From Micromonospora echinospora (GTDB taxonomy: Bacteria > Actinomycetota > Actinomycetes > Mycobacteriales > Micromonosporaceae), in NCBI RefSeq assembly GCF_014203425.1, contig NZ_JACHJC010000001.1, positions 4,366,001-4,430,000 on the forward strand: a stretch of DNA of 64,000 bases, given 5' to 3'. The translations under genes and the position numbers were made by a program. The notes under the pieces were generated by a model, which was not told the DNA's origin, searched no databases, and worked only from the letters and a program-made list of their open reading frames with translations. Positions 46,059 to 55,228 of the stretch are shown piece after piece. Numbering within the stretch: position 1 is the first letter of the stretch; every line of letters begins with the position of its first letter.

Positions 46059-47512
46059 CGGGGCGCCCCGGACACCGTCATCGCGTGCTTGATCCTGCTG
46101 TACTCGTCCAGGGCGTAGATGGACAGCTCCTTGCCGTGACCGGAGACGCCGAAACCTCCGTGTGGCATCTCCGAGGCGAACCGCAGGTGCGTGTTGATCC
46201 ACACGCAACCGAACTCGAGCCGCCGGACGAGCTCCATCGCCGTACCGTGATCGCGGGTCCAGACGCTTGCCGCGAGACCCTGTTCCACCCCGTTGGCCAG
46301 GTCCAGCGCCGTCTCCAGGTCGTCGAAGGGCTGGACGGTGACGACCGGGCCGAAGGTCTCCTCCTGCACCAGGCGGTCATGCTGTCGCACGCCGGACACC
46401 ACTGTCGGTTCGAAGAAGTAGCCGGTCTCGCCGATCCGCCGGCCACCGGTGTGGATCCGGGCGCCCGGTGTCAGAGCGGACAGCAGGGAGGTCAGCCGGT
46501 CGAGCTGAGCGGCGTTGTGCAACGGGCCGAGGTCGCAGTCGTCGCCGGGCGGGCCCACCCGCAGCGACTCCGCGCGTTTCACCAGCGCCGCCACGAACTC
46601 GTCGTGCCGCTCGGCGGCCACGATCACCCGGGCCGCCGCCACGCAGTCCTGGCCGGCGTTGCCGAAACCGGACGTGGCGACCGCGTTCACGGCCTCGGTC
46701 AGGTCCGCGTCGGCCAGCACCACCACCGGCGCGTTGCCCCCGAGTTCGAGGTGTATCCGTTTCAGTCTGTCGCCAGCGGCCGCCGCGACTTCACGACCGG
46801 CGCGGGTGCTTCCGGTGAGCGACACCATGGCGACGTCCGGGTGGACCGCCAGCAGTCGCCCCGTTTCGGCGTCTCCGCAGACCACGTTGACCACACCAGG
46901 TGGCAGATGCGCGCCGGCGAGCTCGGCCAACCGCAGGGCCGTGACCGGGGTGGACGGGGCCGGCTTCAGCACCACGCAGTTCCCGGCGGCCAGAGCCGGG
47001 GCGAGCTTCCACACGGCGGTCAGCAGTGGGAAGTTCCAGGGCAGGATCTGCGCAGACACCCCCACCGGTTCCCTGCGCACGAGCGAGGTAAGGCCGGCTT
47101 CGTACTCCCCGGCGGCCGGCGCCAGTGCGAGGCGAGCCGCCCCGGCGAAGAAACGAAGATGGTCCACGGCCGGCGCGATCTCGTCGGCGGCGACCAGGCG
47201 GGCCGACTTCCCGGTCATGGCAGCCTCCGCCTCCGCGAGAGCGGTGGTCTGCCCCGCCACGGCGTCAGCCAGCGCCAGCAGCGCCGCCGCTCGGCGTGCG
47301 GGCGGTTGCCACCGCCAGTGCCCGAACGCCGACGTGGCGGCGCGCACCGCCTCGTCCACGTCCGCAGCGTCGGAGCGGGGTGCAAGGTACGCGGCCCGGC
47401 CGGTCGACGGGTCGTTCACCGTGTCCCACCGTCCCGACCGGGGCGGCACGGCCGCGCCGGCGATGTGGTTGTCGTATCGCGGTGGGTGATGGTGCTCCGG
47501 TGTGCCGGACAT
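46055..47512 (-). CDS. Aldehyde dehydrogenase, aminobutyraldehyde-dehydrogenase-like
   Basis: About 485 residues. Complete ALDH active site: N160 in PWNF, E256 in LELGG, C290 in NAGQDC. The NAGQDC motif and overall pattern resemble gamma-aminobutyraldehyde/aminoaldehyde dehydrogenases, which oxidise omega-amino aldehydes to amino acids. In this cluster it may supply an amino-acid-like starter for the acyl cap (inference). ATG 47512 was preferred because a G-rich ribosome site precedes it; an in-frame ATG at 47539 is the alternative. First gene of the minus-strand operon ALDH-GNAT-ABC. Confidence 0.9.
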   Translation of the reverse strand: MSGTPEHHHPPRYDNHIAGAAVPPRSGRWDTVNDPSTGRAAYLAPRSDAADVDEAVRAATSAFGHWRWQPPARRAAALLALADAVAGQTTALAEAEAAMTGKSARLVAADEIAPAVDHLRFFAGAARLALAPAAGEYEAGLTSLVRREPVGVSAQILPWNFPLLTAVWKLAPALAAGNCVVLKPAPSTPVTALRLAELAGAHLPPGVVNVVCGDAETGRLLAVHPDVAMVSLTGSTRAGREVAAAAGDRLKRIHLELGGNAPVVVLADADLTEAVNAVATSGFGNAGQDCVAAARVIVAAERHDEFVAALVKRAESLRVGPPGDDCDLGPLHNAAQLDRLTSLLSALTPGARIHTGGRRIGETGYFFEPTVVSGVRQHDRLVQEETFGPVVTVQPFDDLETALDLANGVEQGLAASVWTRDHGTAMELVRRLEFGCVWINTHLRFASEMPHGGFGVSGHGKELSIYALDEYSRIKHAMTVSGAPR

Positions 47513-47605
47513 GCGCCCCCCTGGTCTGCCGCGGTTCATGTGGGGGCGAAGCTACCGCTCGCCGCGACGCGTTCCGTAGTGGCTGGCCGGTAGCGGCCAG
47601 CGGCG

Positions 47606-47635
47606 TTGACCAGCCGGCGCGGACGTTCCTACGTT
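47606..47635 (+). promoter_or_regulatory. Promoter candidate for the lanD-lanKC operon
   Basis: TTGACC, 18-nt spacer, TACGTT, 45 nt before the GTG of the decarboxylase gene, in the divergent gap with the ALDH operon. Confidence 0.4.
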
Positions 47636-47680
47636 CGGCGCACAGTCCGTATGACGAGCCGGGAATGGGGCTGATTCACC

Positions 47681-48355
47681 GTGCCGCAGAACGAGCGCGA
47701 ACCGACCGCCGACAGCGCGAAGGCCGTTCCGGAGTTCGGCGGCCGGCGTCTGCTGCTGGTCAGCAGCGGCGCGGTGGCGGTGATGCACCTGCCGTTCTGG
47801 CTCAACTGGATCAGCACCAACTATCCGGATCTGCAGATCCAGGCGGTCGTCACACCGAGCGCCCAGCGCTTCGTCAGTCAGGACGCGCTCACCCTGCTGA
47901 CCGGACGCCGGGCCCACCTCGACCGGTGGCCGGCGCAGACCGACACTGGCGCACTGCACGCGCAGTGGGTGGAGTGGGCCGACTGCGCCCTGGTCTACCC
48001 CGCGACGCTGAACTACCTCGGTCGACTCGCCTCAGGGCTGGGCGACAGCCCGAGTCTGCTCGCCCTCCAGTGCGCTGCCACGATCCCCATCGTGGTGGCG
48101 CCGTCCCTGCCCCCCGGTGCCACCGACAATCCGATCGTGCAGGAGAACCTGCGACGGCTGGCCACCCGGCCGAACCTCGTGGTCGCACCCACGCAGCCGG
48201 CCCGGAGCGCGACCACCGGCCGGCGCGACGCCGCGGGCGCGGTGCCGGTCTGGTCAGCGATCGTCCTCCTTGAGCGCTGCCGCCGGGCGCTGGCCGGAAC
48301 CGGCGACGAGCAGGTGACACCACACCGCACGACCCAGCCTATCCGCAGCGCCTGA
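47681..48355 (+). CDS. LanD/HFCD flavoprotein, peptidyl-cysteine decarboxylase
   Basis: About 224 residues of the homo-oligomeric flavin-containing Cys decarboxylase family (EpiD, MrsD, MicD). LLLVSSGAVAVMHLP is the FMN-binding start; H93 in LHAQWVEWADCALVYPATLN matches the catalytic His region, PATLN is the PASANT-type loop, and SLPPGATDNPIVQENLRRL corresponds to the PxMN clamp. It should oxidatively decarboxylate the C-terminal Cys of the precursor to an enethiol for AviCys/avionin formation. It is 11 nt upstream of lanKC. GTG start with a weak ribosome site. Confidence 0.85.
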   Translation: MPQNEREPTADSAKAVPEFGGRRLLLVSSGAVAVMHLPFWLNWISTNYPDLQIQAVVTPSAQRFVSQDALTLLTGRRAHLDRWPAQTDTGALHAQWVEWADCALVYPATLNYLGRLASGLGDSPSLLALQCAATIPIVVAPSLPPGATDNPIVQENLRRLATRPNLVVAPTQPARSATTGRRDAAGAVPVWSAIVLLERCRRALAGTGDEQVTPHRTTQPIRSA

Positions 48356-48366
48356 GGGGGACGCCG

Positions 48367-50973
48367 ATGTTCGAGCTCAAACAGGTCTACTGCTTCGCCG
48401 ACCAGGTCTTCTTCGACGACGTGAGCAACTGGCGGGACGGACCGGGGTTCGATACGGCGGCAGGATTCCGGGTCGACGTACGTCAGCCGCCAAACGGGTG
48501 GACGCGTGTCGAGCGCGGCATCTGGACGGTGCTACGTCCCGATCGGACGGAGGGTCCGGAGCAGGGGTGGAAGATCCACGCCGCTGCCACGCCGCAGAAC
48601 GCGGACGAGGTAATCTCCCGGGTGTGGGACTACTGCACGGCGCGTGACATCCGGTTCAAGTACCTGCGGAACCCGAACGTGCTGGTCGCGCTGAATGCCA
48701 AGTACGCGCCACGCTCGGCCAGCGGCAAGGCCGTGACGATCTACCCCGTCGACGAGGCGGCGCTACGCCTGATCCTCGAGGAGCTCGATCCGCTGCTCGC
48801 CGGGCTCTCCGGCCCGTACATCCTCAGCGACCTTCGCTACGGCGCCGGCCCGCTGTACGTCCGCTACGGCGGCTTCCGCCGCATGGAGTGCCTCGACGAC
48901 GCCGGTCAGCTCGTGCCCGCGATCCGGGACCCCGACGGGACGCTCGTGCCGGACGTCCGGCGGCCCGTCTTCGCGCCACCCTCGTGGGCGACCCTGCCGG
49001 AGTTCCTGCGGCCACACCTCGCAGCGCGTACCGCGGGCAGCGGCGGTGAGCTGCCGTACCGGGTGGAGCGGACCCTGCACTTCTCCAACGCCGGGGGCGT
49101 CTACCAGGCCGTCCGCACCACCGACGGCAAGCGGGTGGTGCTCAAGGAGGCGCGGCCGTACGCCGGTTTCGACGAGCACCGGCAGGACTCGGTGGCCCGC
49201 ATGCGGCGGGAACGATGGGCGTTGGAGAAGCTTGCCGGTGTTCCCGGCGTGCCGGAGGTGTACGGCTCTGTCGAGGCCGGCGGCCACCACTTCCTGGTCC
49301 AGGAGTTCCTGGATGCTCAGTCGTTGCACGTCTGGCTGGGCTGCAACCACCCGTGGGTGGTACTGGCCGACCCGACCCCTGACGACTTCGCCGCCTTCAC
49401 CAAGCGGGCGCTGGCCATCGCCGAACGGATCGAACGGCTCCTGGCCGCCGTCCACGAGCGGGGGGTCGTCTTCGGGGACCTGCACCTGGGCAACGTGATG
49501 GTGCACGCGGACGACTCGGTCTCCCTCATCGACTTCGAGCTCGCCTTCGATGCCGCGCAGGCCGACTGGCGGCCGGGGCTCGGGGCTACCGGCTTCACCA
49601 GCCGGGACCGCAGCGGCGCCGACCTGGACCGGTACGCGCTGGCCGCCGTCCGCCTCGGCATGTTCATGACCTTGAATCGTGTTGTCGCTCTCGACCCCGA
49701 CAAGGTGGTCCAGTACGCCCGCGAGGCAGAGCGGCACTTTCCGCTCCCGGCCGGCTGGGCGGACGAGATCATCGCGGAGCTGCGCCCACCCGGCGCGAAG
49801 GTCCACAAGCCGTGTGGCGACGAGCCGCTCGCGGTCGACCTAGACGCGTCCCTCCCGGACTGGTCCGCTGCCACCCGGTCGATGGCACGGGCCATCATGG
49901 CCTCGGCCACCCCGGACCGGGAGGACCGGCTGTTTCCCGGCGACACCCGGCAGTTCTCGGTCGGCGGGCTGAACCTCGCCTACGGCGCGGCGGGAGTGCT
50001 GTGGGCCCTGTCGGCGACCGGGCAGGGGCGGTGGCCCGGTCACGAGGAGTGGTTGCTGTCGGCGGTACGACGGCAGACGGGCATGCGACCGGGCTTCTAC
50101 GACGGGGCAGCCGGTGTGGCGTACGCCCTGCACCACCTGGGGCACGAGGAGGCCGCGTACGACCTGGTGGCACGCTGGGGTGGCGGGCCGGGCGCCGTGC
50201 TGCCGATGGACCTCTTCTCGGGGTACGCCGGCGTCGGGCTCAACCTCCTGCATCTCGGCCGAGCGGCCGGGGAGTCGAGCTGGCGGACCGACGCACTCGC
50301 CATCGGCGACCGCCTGGCCGACGCGGTCCGGTCCGGTAACCCGAATCTTCCCCGGGGCGAGCGGCGCCCGCCCCGCACTCCGGTGGAGGCGGGCCTGATG
50401 CGCGGCTGGTCGGGCGTGGCCCTGTTCCTGCTGCGTCTGTACGAGGAGACCGGTGACCGCGGCTTGCTGGACGCGGCGGTGACCGCGGTGCACCGAGACC
50501 TCGACAGGTGCACGACAACCGCCGACGGATCCCTCCAGGTCGAGGAGGTCGGGGTCCGGACGCTGGGGTACCTCGAGGTGGGCAGCGCCGGCATCGCCCT
50601 GGTCGCGGACGAGCTGCTGGAACACCGCGACGACGACCGGGTGCGGGCGAGTCTGCCCGCCCTGCTGAGTGCCTGTGCCCGGGGCTTCGTCATCCAGGTC
50701 GACCTGTTCCGGGGACGGATAGGGCTCGGCGCGACGCTCGCCCGGATCGCCGGCAGGCACGGCATCACCGACGTGGAGTCCGCTGTGGACCGGCATCTGC
50801 GCCGGCTCTCCTGGCACGCCATCGCCTACCGCGGTGAGCTCGCTTTCCCCGGGGACCTCGACTTCCGGCTGTCGATGGACCTCGCGACCGGCACCGCGGG
50901 TGTGCTCCTGGGTATCGCCGCGGCGACCGGGCGCACCCCGGACTTCCTGCCGTTCCTCTCACCCCGCCCTTGA
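48367..50973 (+). CDS. lanKC: Class III lanthipeptide synthetase LanKC
   Basis: About 868 residues in the class III order: N-terminal phospho-Ser/Thr lyase domain (1 to about 215), Ser/Thr kinase (about 230-480; K260 in VVLKEA, GDLHLGN at 370-376, DFE at 389-391), and a LanC-like cyclase (about 515-865) with GxxG repeats (GAAGV, GYAGV, GWSGV, GSAGI, GRIGL, GTAGV). The zinc-binding Cys and His of class I/II/IV cyclases are absent, as expected for class III. It phosphorylates and dehydrates Ser in the precursor and forms labionin or lanthionine-type rings. GAGGGGG lies 7 nt before the ATG. Confidence 0.95.
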   Translation: MFELKQVYCFADQVFFDDVSNWRDGPGFDTAAGFRVDVRQPPNGWTRVERGIWTVLRPDRTEGPEQGWKIHAAATPQNADEVISRVWDYCTARDIRFKYLRNPNVLVALNAKYAPRSASGKAVTIYPVDEAALRLILEELDPLLAGLSGPYILSDLRYGAGPLYVRYGGFRRMECLDDAGQLVPAIRDPDGTLVPDVRRPVFAPPSWATLPEFLRPHLAARTAGSGGELPYRVERTLHFSNAGGVYQAVRTTDGKRVVLKEARPYAGFDEHRQDSVARMRRERWALEKLAGVPGVPEVYGSVEAGGHHFLVQEFLDAQSLHVWLGCNHPWVVLADPTPDDFAAFTKRALAIAERIERLLAAVHERGVVFGDLHLGNVMVHADDSVSLIDFELAFDAAQADWRPGLGATGFTSRDRSGADLDRYALAAVRLGMFMTLNRVVALDPDKVVQYAREAERHFPLPAGWADEIIAELRPPGAKVHKPCGDEPLAVDLDASLPDWSAATRSMARAIMASATPDREDRLFPGDTRQFSVGGLNLAYGAAGVLWALSATGQGRWPGHEEWLLSAVRRQTGMRPGFYDGAAGVAYALHHLGHEEAAYDLVARWGGGPGAVLPMDLFSGYAGVGLNLLHLGRAAGESSWRTDALAIGDRLADAVRSGNPNLPRGERRPPRTPVEAGLMRGWSGVALFLLRLYEETGDRGLLDAAVTAVHRDLDRCTTTADGSLQVEEVGVRTLGYLEVGSAGIALVADELLEHRDDDRVRASLPALLSACARGFVIQVDLFRGRIGLGATLARIAGRHGITDVESAVDRHLRRLSWHAIAYRGELAFPGDLDFRLSMDLATGTAGVLLGIAAATGRTPDFLPFLSPRP

Positions 50974-51003
50974 TCGCCCCCCGGGGCACCGCGCCGGTAT
51001 GCC

Positions 51004-51022
51004 GCCGTCCGCACCGGACGGC
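51004..51022 (+). terminator. Small hairpin after lanKC
   Basis: Perfect GCCGTCCG / CGGACGGC, 3-nt loop, 30 nt after the stop. Confidence 0.5.
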
Positions 51023-51047
51023 CGTCTCACGAGGACAAATCCGGCGC

Positions 51048-51086
51048 CGTCCGGGGCACGGCCCTACAATGGTCGTGCCCCGGACG
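51048..51086. terminator. Perfect inverted repeat around a TACAAT box
   Basis: CGTCCGGGGCACG / CGTGCCCCGGACG, 13 bp, flank a 13-nt loop that contains TACAAT, a good -10 box. It may be the lanKC terminator, or an operator over the promoter of the downstream membrane-protein gene. Confidence 0.55.
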
Positions 51087-51135
51087 CCCACCCCCGGCTG
51101 AACCGAGAGGGACCACCCGTGACCAGGAGGCCACG

Positions 51136-51807
51136 ATGATCGCCGGTCTCTTCGGCCTCGCCCTGCTGGACAGTCTCAATCCGTCGGCGCTCGCTGTCAC
51201 GGTCTATCTGCTGCTCTCGACGAGACCGCCCGGGGCCCGCGTGCTCGTCTACGTGGGTGCCATCTACGCCTCGTACCTCGCCCTCGGCGTGCTGCTGTTC
51301 CTCGGCGCGGATTCGTTCCTCGACCGGGCGGGTGGATACCTCGCCAGTGACGCGGGCTACGTGCTGCAGGGTGTGGTCGGCGTGGCGCTGCTGCTCTATA
51401 GCTGGCTGGCCGGCCGTCGCCGAGGCGGCGAGCGGCTGACGCCCCGCCGGCCCCGATCCCACTCCTACGCCGCGATCGCGTTGCTCGGTGTGATCGTGAC
51501 CGTCGCGGAGTTCGGCACCGCGCTGCCCTACCTCGGCGCGATCGGCATCCTGGTCGGCGCGGACACGTCCATCCCGCAGGCGATCGTGCTGCTGGCCGCC
51601 TACAACGCGGTGATGGTGTTGCCGCCGCTGCTGGTGCTCGCGGCCTACCAGGCACTGGGTAACCGGATCCGGCAACGGCTCGAGTCCGCTGGCACATGGC
51701 TGATGCGGCAGGCCGCTGAACTCTGGCTGTCGGTACTCAGTGCGGCAGGGGCACTGCTGGTCCTTAGCTGCGTGCATCACTTCGAGCTGTGGAAGAAGAT
51801 CGGCTGA
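51136..51807 (+). CDS. GAP/LysE-like multi-pass membrane protein
   Basis: About 223 residues with six predicted helices. LFGLALLDSLNPSALAVTVYLL at the start and VTVAEFGTALPYLGAIGIL in the middle are typical of the GAP/Sap family related to LysE exporters and to CcdA-type proteins. AGGAGG sits just before the ATG. GAP proteins in mycobacteria are linked to glycopeptidolipid export, so a role in export of the acylated peptide is plausible but inferred. It ends 1 nt from the convergent carrier-protein gene. Confidence 0.78.
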   Translation: MIAGLFGLALLDSLNPSALAVTVYLLLSTRPPGARVLVYVGAIYASYLALGVLLFLGADSFLDRAGGYLASDAGYVLQGVVGVALLLYSWLAGRRRGGERLTPRRPRSHSYAAIALLGVIVTVAEFGTALPYLGAIGILVGADTSIPQAIVLLAAYNAVMVLPPLLVLAAYQALGNRIRQRLESAGTWLMRQAAELWLSVLSAAGALLVLSCVHHFELWKKIG

Positions 51808-51808
51808 G

Positions 51809-52108
51809 TCAGTCGGCGCGGATCTCGTCGAGCGCCCGGTGCGGTGACCCGGTGCGGTCCGGATCCGCCAGCCGTGCCGCGACGAACCGCTCAATCGTGT
51901 TCACCGAGCGAAAGTCGGCCAGGTCGAGAGCGTCCTCGGCCAGCGGGACGGACCATCGGTCACCCAGCCAGGCCACCACGACATAGACGCCCAGGCTGTC
52001 CAGGATTCCGGTTGCCACCAGGTCTTCGTCGAAGGAGAGTTCGTTGGCCGGCACGCCGGGCAAGAACTCGGCCAGCAGGAAGTCGCGGATCTCGTCGTGG
52101 CGGCTCAC
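51809..52108 (-). CDS. Acyl/peptidyl carrier protein
   Basis: About 99 residues with the phosphopantetheine site S38 in TGILDSLGV. Helix pattern of ACP/PCP (EIRDFLLAEFLPG; FRSVNTIERFVAARL). The GTG start overlaps the adenylation gene stop by 4 nt, so the two proteins are made as a pair: the adenylating enzyme most likely loads this carrier. Separate from the second ACP at 56945. Confidence 0.88.
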   Translation of the reverse strand: MSRHDEIRDFLLAEFLPGVPANELSFDEDLVATGILDSLGVYVVVAWLGDRWSVPLAEDALDLADFRSVNTIERFVAARLADPDRTGSPHRALDEIRAD

Positions 52109-53592
52109 GGCGTCGCTCCAAGATGGACGCGGGCGGTGGCGATCCGGTCCGGCTTGCCGCTGCCGGTGCGTGGCAGGGGTGTGGTGACCAGGTGGAACCT
52201 GCTCGGGACTGAGGTGCGGGCGAGCTGGCCGGCGCAGTGCCGCCGCAGAGCCATCTCACCGGCCGGGGCACCGCCGGCGGTGCGTACCACGGCGTGCAGG
52301 CGCTTGCCCGCCACCGGGTCGTCGAGGGCGACGACCACCGCCTCGGCTACCCCCGGACACTCCAGCAGGACCCGCTCCACCGCCTGCAGGTTCACCTGGA
52401 CGCCCCGCACCTTGACGTGGAAGTCGATCCGGCCCTGCAGATGCAGCGCGCCGTCGGTGCAGCGCCGGACCACGTCGCCGGTGCGGAAGAACGGCTCGTG
52501 GGGAACGCCGGCCACCGGGACCGCGAACCGCTCGGAGGTACGCGCGGCGTCCAGGTAGCCGCTCGTCTGGAAGGGGGTACGCACCCACAGCTCACCGGAG
52601 CCAGGGCCGTCGACGGGCCTTCCGTGGTCGTCGGCCAGCAGCCATTCGACGCCGGGCACCGGTTCGCCCAGTGGCACCGGATCCGGCGCCGGCCGGCCGG
52701 GAGGTATCTGGTAGACGAAGGCATCGTTGATCTCGGTACAGCCGTACACGCTGCTGATCGCGGCCCGCGGTAGGAGACGAGGCAGTTCGGCGAGGAGCCG
52801 GGCAGGTGCCGCATCGCCGCTGTAGAGCACGTGCCGCACCGACGGCAGCGGCAACCGAGGCCGGGCGGCCACGAGGAGCTGGTAGAACATCGGCACGGCC
52901 TGGACTATCTCGGGCCGTTCCCGGGCGAGCAGATCGAGCAGCCGCCTTCCGTCGGTGGCGTCGTTCCGGGCGACGGGCACGACACAGCCGCCCCGGTGCA
53001 GGGTCGTCCATACATCGAGCAGGCTGAGGTCGAAGTTGAGCGGCGCGTAGCTGAGCACCCGGGTGCCGGGCCCGATCCCGAAACGTCCACCCGCCCATCC
53101 GGCGAACCGGTGGATCGCACGGCCGGAGACCGGCACCACTTTCGGCACGCCCGTGGACCCCGAGGTCGTCAGCAGGAAGGGGGTATCCGCCGGGACGGCC
53201 GCGGACGGGTCGGTGACCGGTTCGGCCGAGGGCACCACCGTCACCTCGTCACCGTCGGCGACGACCTGGTGCCGGCAGCCCGCCTGCCGCAGTAGCGCCG
53301 ACAGTGTCTCGGCGGGCAGTTCCCCGGAGGGCAGCAGTACCGGCGCACCGATCCGGTGGCAGGCGAGGATGAGGGCGACGGTGTCGGGCGCGACCGGGGC
53401 CACCACCGCGACAGGGTGGCCAGCCCGGATTCCGAGCATCGTCAGCCGGCGTCGGTGGCGGTCGACGAGACGGGTCAGGTCGGCGTAGGTCACGTCCTCG
53501 CCGAGCCAGCGCATTGCCGTCGAGGCGGGCGCGCGCTCGGCGTGCCCGGTGACCCGCTCGGCCAGGGTTCGGATGCCCGGTCCCGGAGTCAT
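52105..53592 (-). CDS. Stand-alone adenylation (AMP-binding) enzyme
   Basis: About 495 residues. Motifs of the acyl-adenylate superfamily: LTTSGSTGVPKVVPVSG (A3), YGCTEINDA (A5), GELWVRTPF, FRTGDVVRR (A7), GRIDFHVKVRGVQVNLQAVE (A8) and RTGSGKPDR with the A10 Lys. The overall pattern is closer to NRPS-like amino-acid-activating enzymes than to long-chain acyl-CoA synthetases. It probably activates an amino acid or short acid and loads the carrier encoded next to it, making the starter for the N-terminal cap. The ATG overlaps the LuxR gene stop, so its expression depends on a transcript now interrupted by an IS element. Confidence 0.88.
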   Translation of the reverse strand: MTPGPGIRTLAERVTGHAERAPASTAMRWLGEDVTYADLTRLVDRHRRRLTMLGIRAGHPVAVVAPVAPDTVALILACHRIGAPVLLPSGELPAETLSALLRQAGCRHQVVADGDEVTVVPSAEPVTDPSAAVPADTPFLLTTSGSTGVPKVVPVSGRAIHRFAGWAGGRFGIGPGTRVLSYAPLNFDLSLLDVWTTLHRGGCVVPVARNDATDGRRLLDLLARERPEIVQAVPMFYQLLVAARPRLPLPSVRHVLYSGDAAPARLLAELPRLLPRAAISSVYGCTEINDAFVYQIPPGRPAPDPVPLGEPVPGVEWLLADDHGRPVDGPGSGELWVRTPFQTSGYLDAARTSERFAVPVAGVPHEPFFRTGDVVRRCTDGALHLQGRIDFHVKVRGVQVNLQAVERVLLECPGVAEAVVVALDDPVAGKRLHAVVRTAGGAPAGEMALRRHCAGQLARTSVPSRFHLVTTPLPRTGSGKPDRIATARVHLGATP

Positions 53593-54182
53593 CGGCTGCC
53601 GTCCTTGACCGCGCGCCGGTTCCGGTGATGTCGTAACGCGAGATGCATGCCGAGCTGGAATCGGCTCCGCGCTCCAGTGGTGGCCATCAGAGCCTGGATC
53701 TCCCGGCGGACGGTCCGTTCCCCGATGCGCAGCGCCGCGGCGATGGCGGCGTCGGTCAGTCCGCGAGAGAGTCCCGCCAGTATGGCCTCGCGGCGATCCC
53801 GGGGACCGCTGTCGCCGTCCGGGAGTGGATGGCTCGCCGCCCACATCCGCTCGAACGTACGGGTGAGTTCGTCCAGGGTGTCCGAGCCCCGCACGAGCAC
53901 CGCTGAGCGCTCCGGACGCACCGTGTTGAGCGACACGATCGCCATCCTGCGGTCCACCATCACGATCGGAAGCGCTGCCGAGTCGACGGGCTGGATGCGG
54001 GCCTCGGTCGCCGGCAGCGCCTGCACCACCGGCGCCGCCGGGTCGGGCAGATGGATCAGCCGTTGGACGGTCTCCCCCTGGCCGCCCCGACACCTATCGA
54101 CCAGATCGGGCGCGATCAGGCGCGTCACGCGGTAGGGCAGAGCGGCGGAGAACTCCGTCATGCAGCCACGGACCGCCTCTAA

Positions 54183-55114
54183 GTGCGTGTTTGAGAAGGT
54201 CTGTTGTGGACGGCGTGGCGGCATGACATCCAGCGATGGGGCGGGCAGGGTGGCGCGGTGTCTGCGCGTCGCGGTTACCCCTCGGACCTGACTGATGCCC
54301 AGTGGTCGCTGATCGAGCCGCTGTTGCCGGAGCCGAACACGGACGGCCGGCGGGAGAAGCATCCGCGGCGGGAGATCGTCAACGCGATCCTGTACGTGGT
54401 GCGGTCGGGGTGCCCGTGGCGCTATCTGCCGGCTGACCTGCCGCCGTGGCAGACGGTGTACTGGTACTTCACCCGGTGGGAAGAAGCCGGCGTGACGGAG
54501 AAACTCCTGACCACGCTGCGGATCAAGGCACGGGTGCAACAGGGCCGCCAGCCGGAGCCGTCGGCGGGGATCATCGATTCGCAGAGCGTGAAGGGCGCTG
54601 ACACCGTCGGCCGGGACAGTCGGGGCTACGACGCGGGCAAGAAGATCAACGGCCGGAAACGGTTCATCATCACCGACACCCTAGGACTGCTGGTCACCGT
54701 CACCGTGCTCGCCGCGAGCTGGCAGGACCGCGACGGAGCCAAGACGGCCCTGCTCAGCGCTTACATGGTCACCCCGATCCGGCACGTCTTCGCCGATCAG
54801 GGATTCGCTGGGCGACTCGTCGACTGGACCCGCGACACGCTGCGCACCACGCTGGAGATCGTCCGCAAACCCGCCGACCAACGCGGCTTCGCTGTCCACC
54901 CACGCCGCTGGGTCGTGGAACGCACCCTGGCCTGGCTCACCGCCTGCCGCCGGCTCGCCCGCGACTACGAGCGCCAACCTGCCGTCTCCGCAGCCCTCAT
55001 CCGCTGGGCCGCGATCGCCGGCATGACCCGCCGCATCACCCACGGCCAACCAGCACGCCGGCAAGCCCGCCGGACCTTCACCTGGACCTAACCAACCCCA
55101 TCTCAAACACGCAC
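54183..55114. mobile_element. IS5-family insertion sequence, 932 bp, intact
   Basis: Terminal inverted repeats begin GTGCGTGTTTGAGA on both ends (14 perfect bases). TAA is duplicated at 54180-54182 and 55115-55117, fitting the short T-N-A-type targets of IS5-group elements. It carries one full transposase gene on the plus strand, opposite to the host gene. Perfect ends and an uncorrupted transposase suggest recent insertion. Confidence 0.93.
54258..55091 (+). CDS. IS5-family transposase (DDE)
   Basis: About 277 residues. N-terminal DUF4096-type domain (YPSDLTDAQWSLIEPLLPEP, RREIVNAILYVVRSGCPWRYLP). DDE residues: D in IIDSQSVKG, D in HVFADQGFAG and E in WVVERTLAWL, followed by the RNxR-like CRRLARDYE region. 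The GTG at 54258 gives the family-typical start; a TTG at 54204 would add 18 residues. The reading frame is intact, with no frameshift. Confidence 0.93.
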   Translation: MSARRGYPSDLTDAQWSLIEPLLPEPNTDGRREKHPRREIVNAILYVVRSGCPWRYLPADLPPWQTVYWYFTRWEEAGVTEKLLTTLRIKARVQQGRQPEPSAGIIDSQSVKGADTVGRDSRGYDAGKKINGRKRFIITDTLGLLVTVTVLAASWQDRDGAKTALLSAYMVTPIRHVFADQGFAGRLVDWTRDTLRTTLEIVRKPADQRGFAVHPRRWVVERTLAWLTACRRLARDYERQPAVSAALIRWAAIAGMTRRITHGQPARRQARRTFTWT

Positions 55115-55228
55115 TAAGACAGAGCGGAGATAGAGCTGGCGGTCGACTCGGACGATGGTGGCTTCCGCAGATCCTGGCGCTGCATCGCTACCTCCAATTG
55201 AGGAGACAAGACGGCGCAGTTCATGCAT

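Larger units (their letters stand above)
53589..55228 (-). pseudogene. LuxR-family regulator interrupted by an IS5-type element
   Basis: When the IS and one TAA copy are removed, 55115-55228 and 53589-54179 join in frame to a 234-residue protein (705 nt). The C-terminal part has a LuxR/GerE HTH (REAILAGLSRGLTDAAIAAALRIGERTVRREIQALM). The separated N-terminal 38 codons read MHELRRLVSS to QLYLRSVL. The ATG at 55228 follows a G-rich ribosome site. A shorter protein starting at ATG 54161 (190 residues) could still be made inside the remaining 3' part and would keep the HTH. The gene is the likely pathway regulator and the first gene of the adenylation-carrier operon. Confidence 0.85.

Noticed and set aside
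51136..51807. Cytochrome c biogenesis protein CcdA
   Set aside because: The conserved Cys residues of CcdA are absent; the GAP/LysE-like pattern fits better.
53589..54161. Intact short LuxR regulator starting at ATG 54161
   Set aside because: The upstream half is found in frame beyond the IS with a perfect TAA duplication, so the gene is interrupted; a truncated product remains possible.
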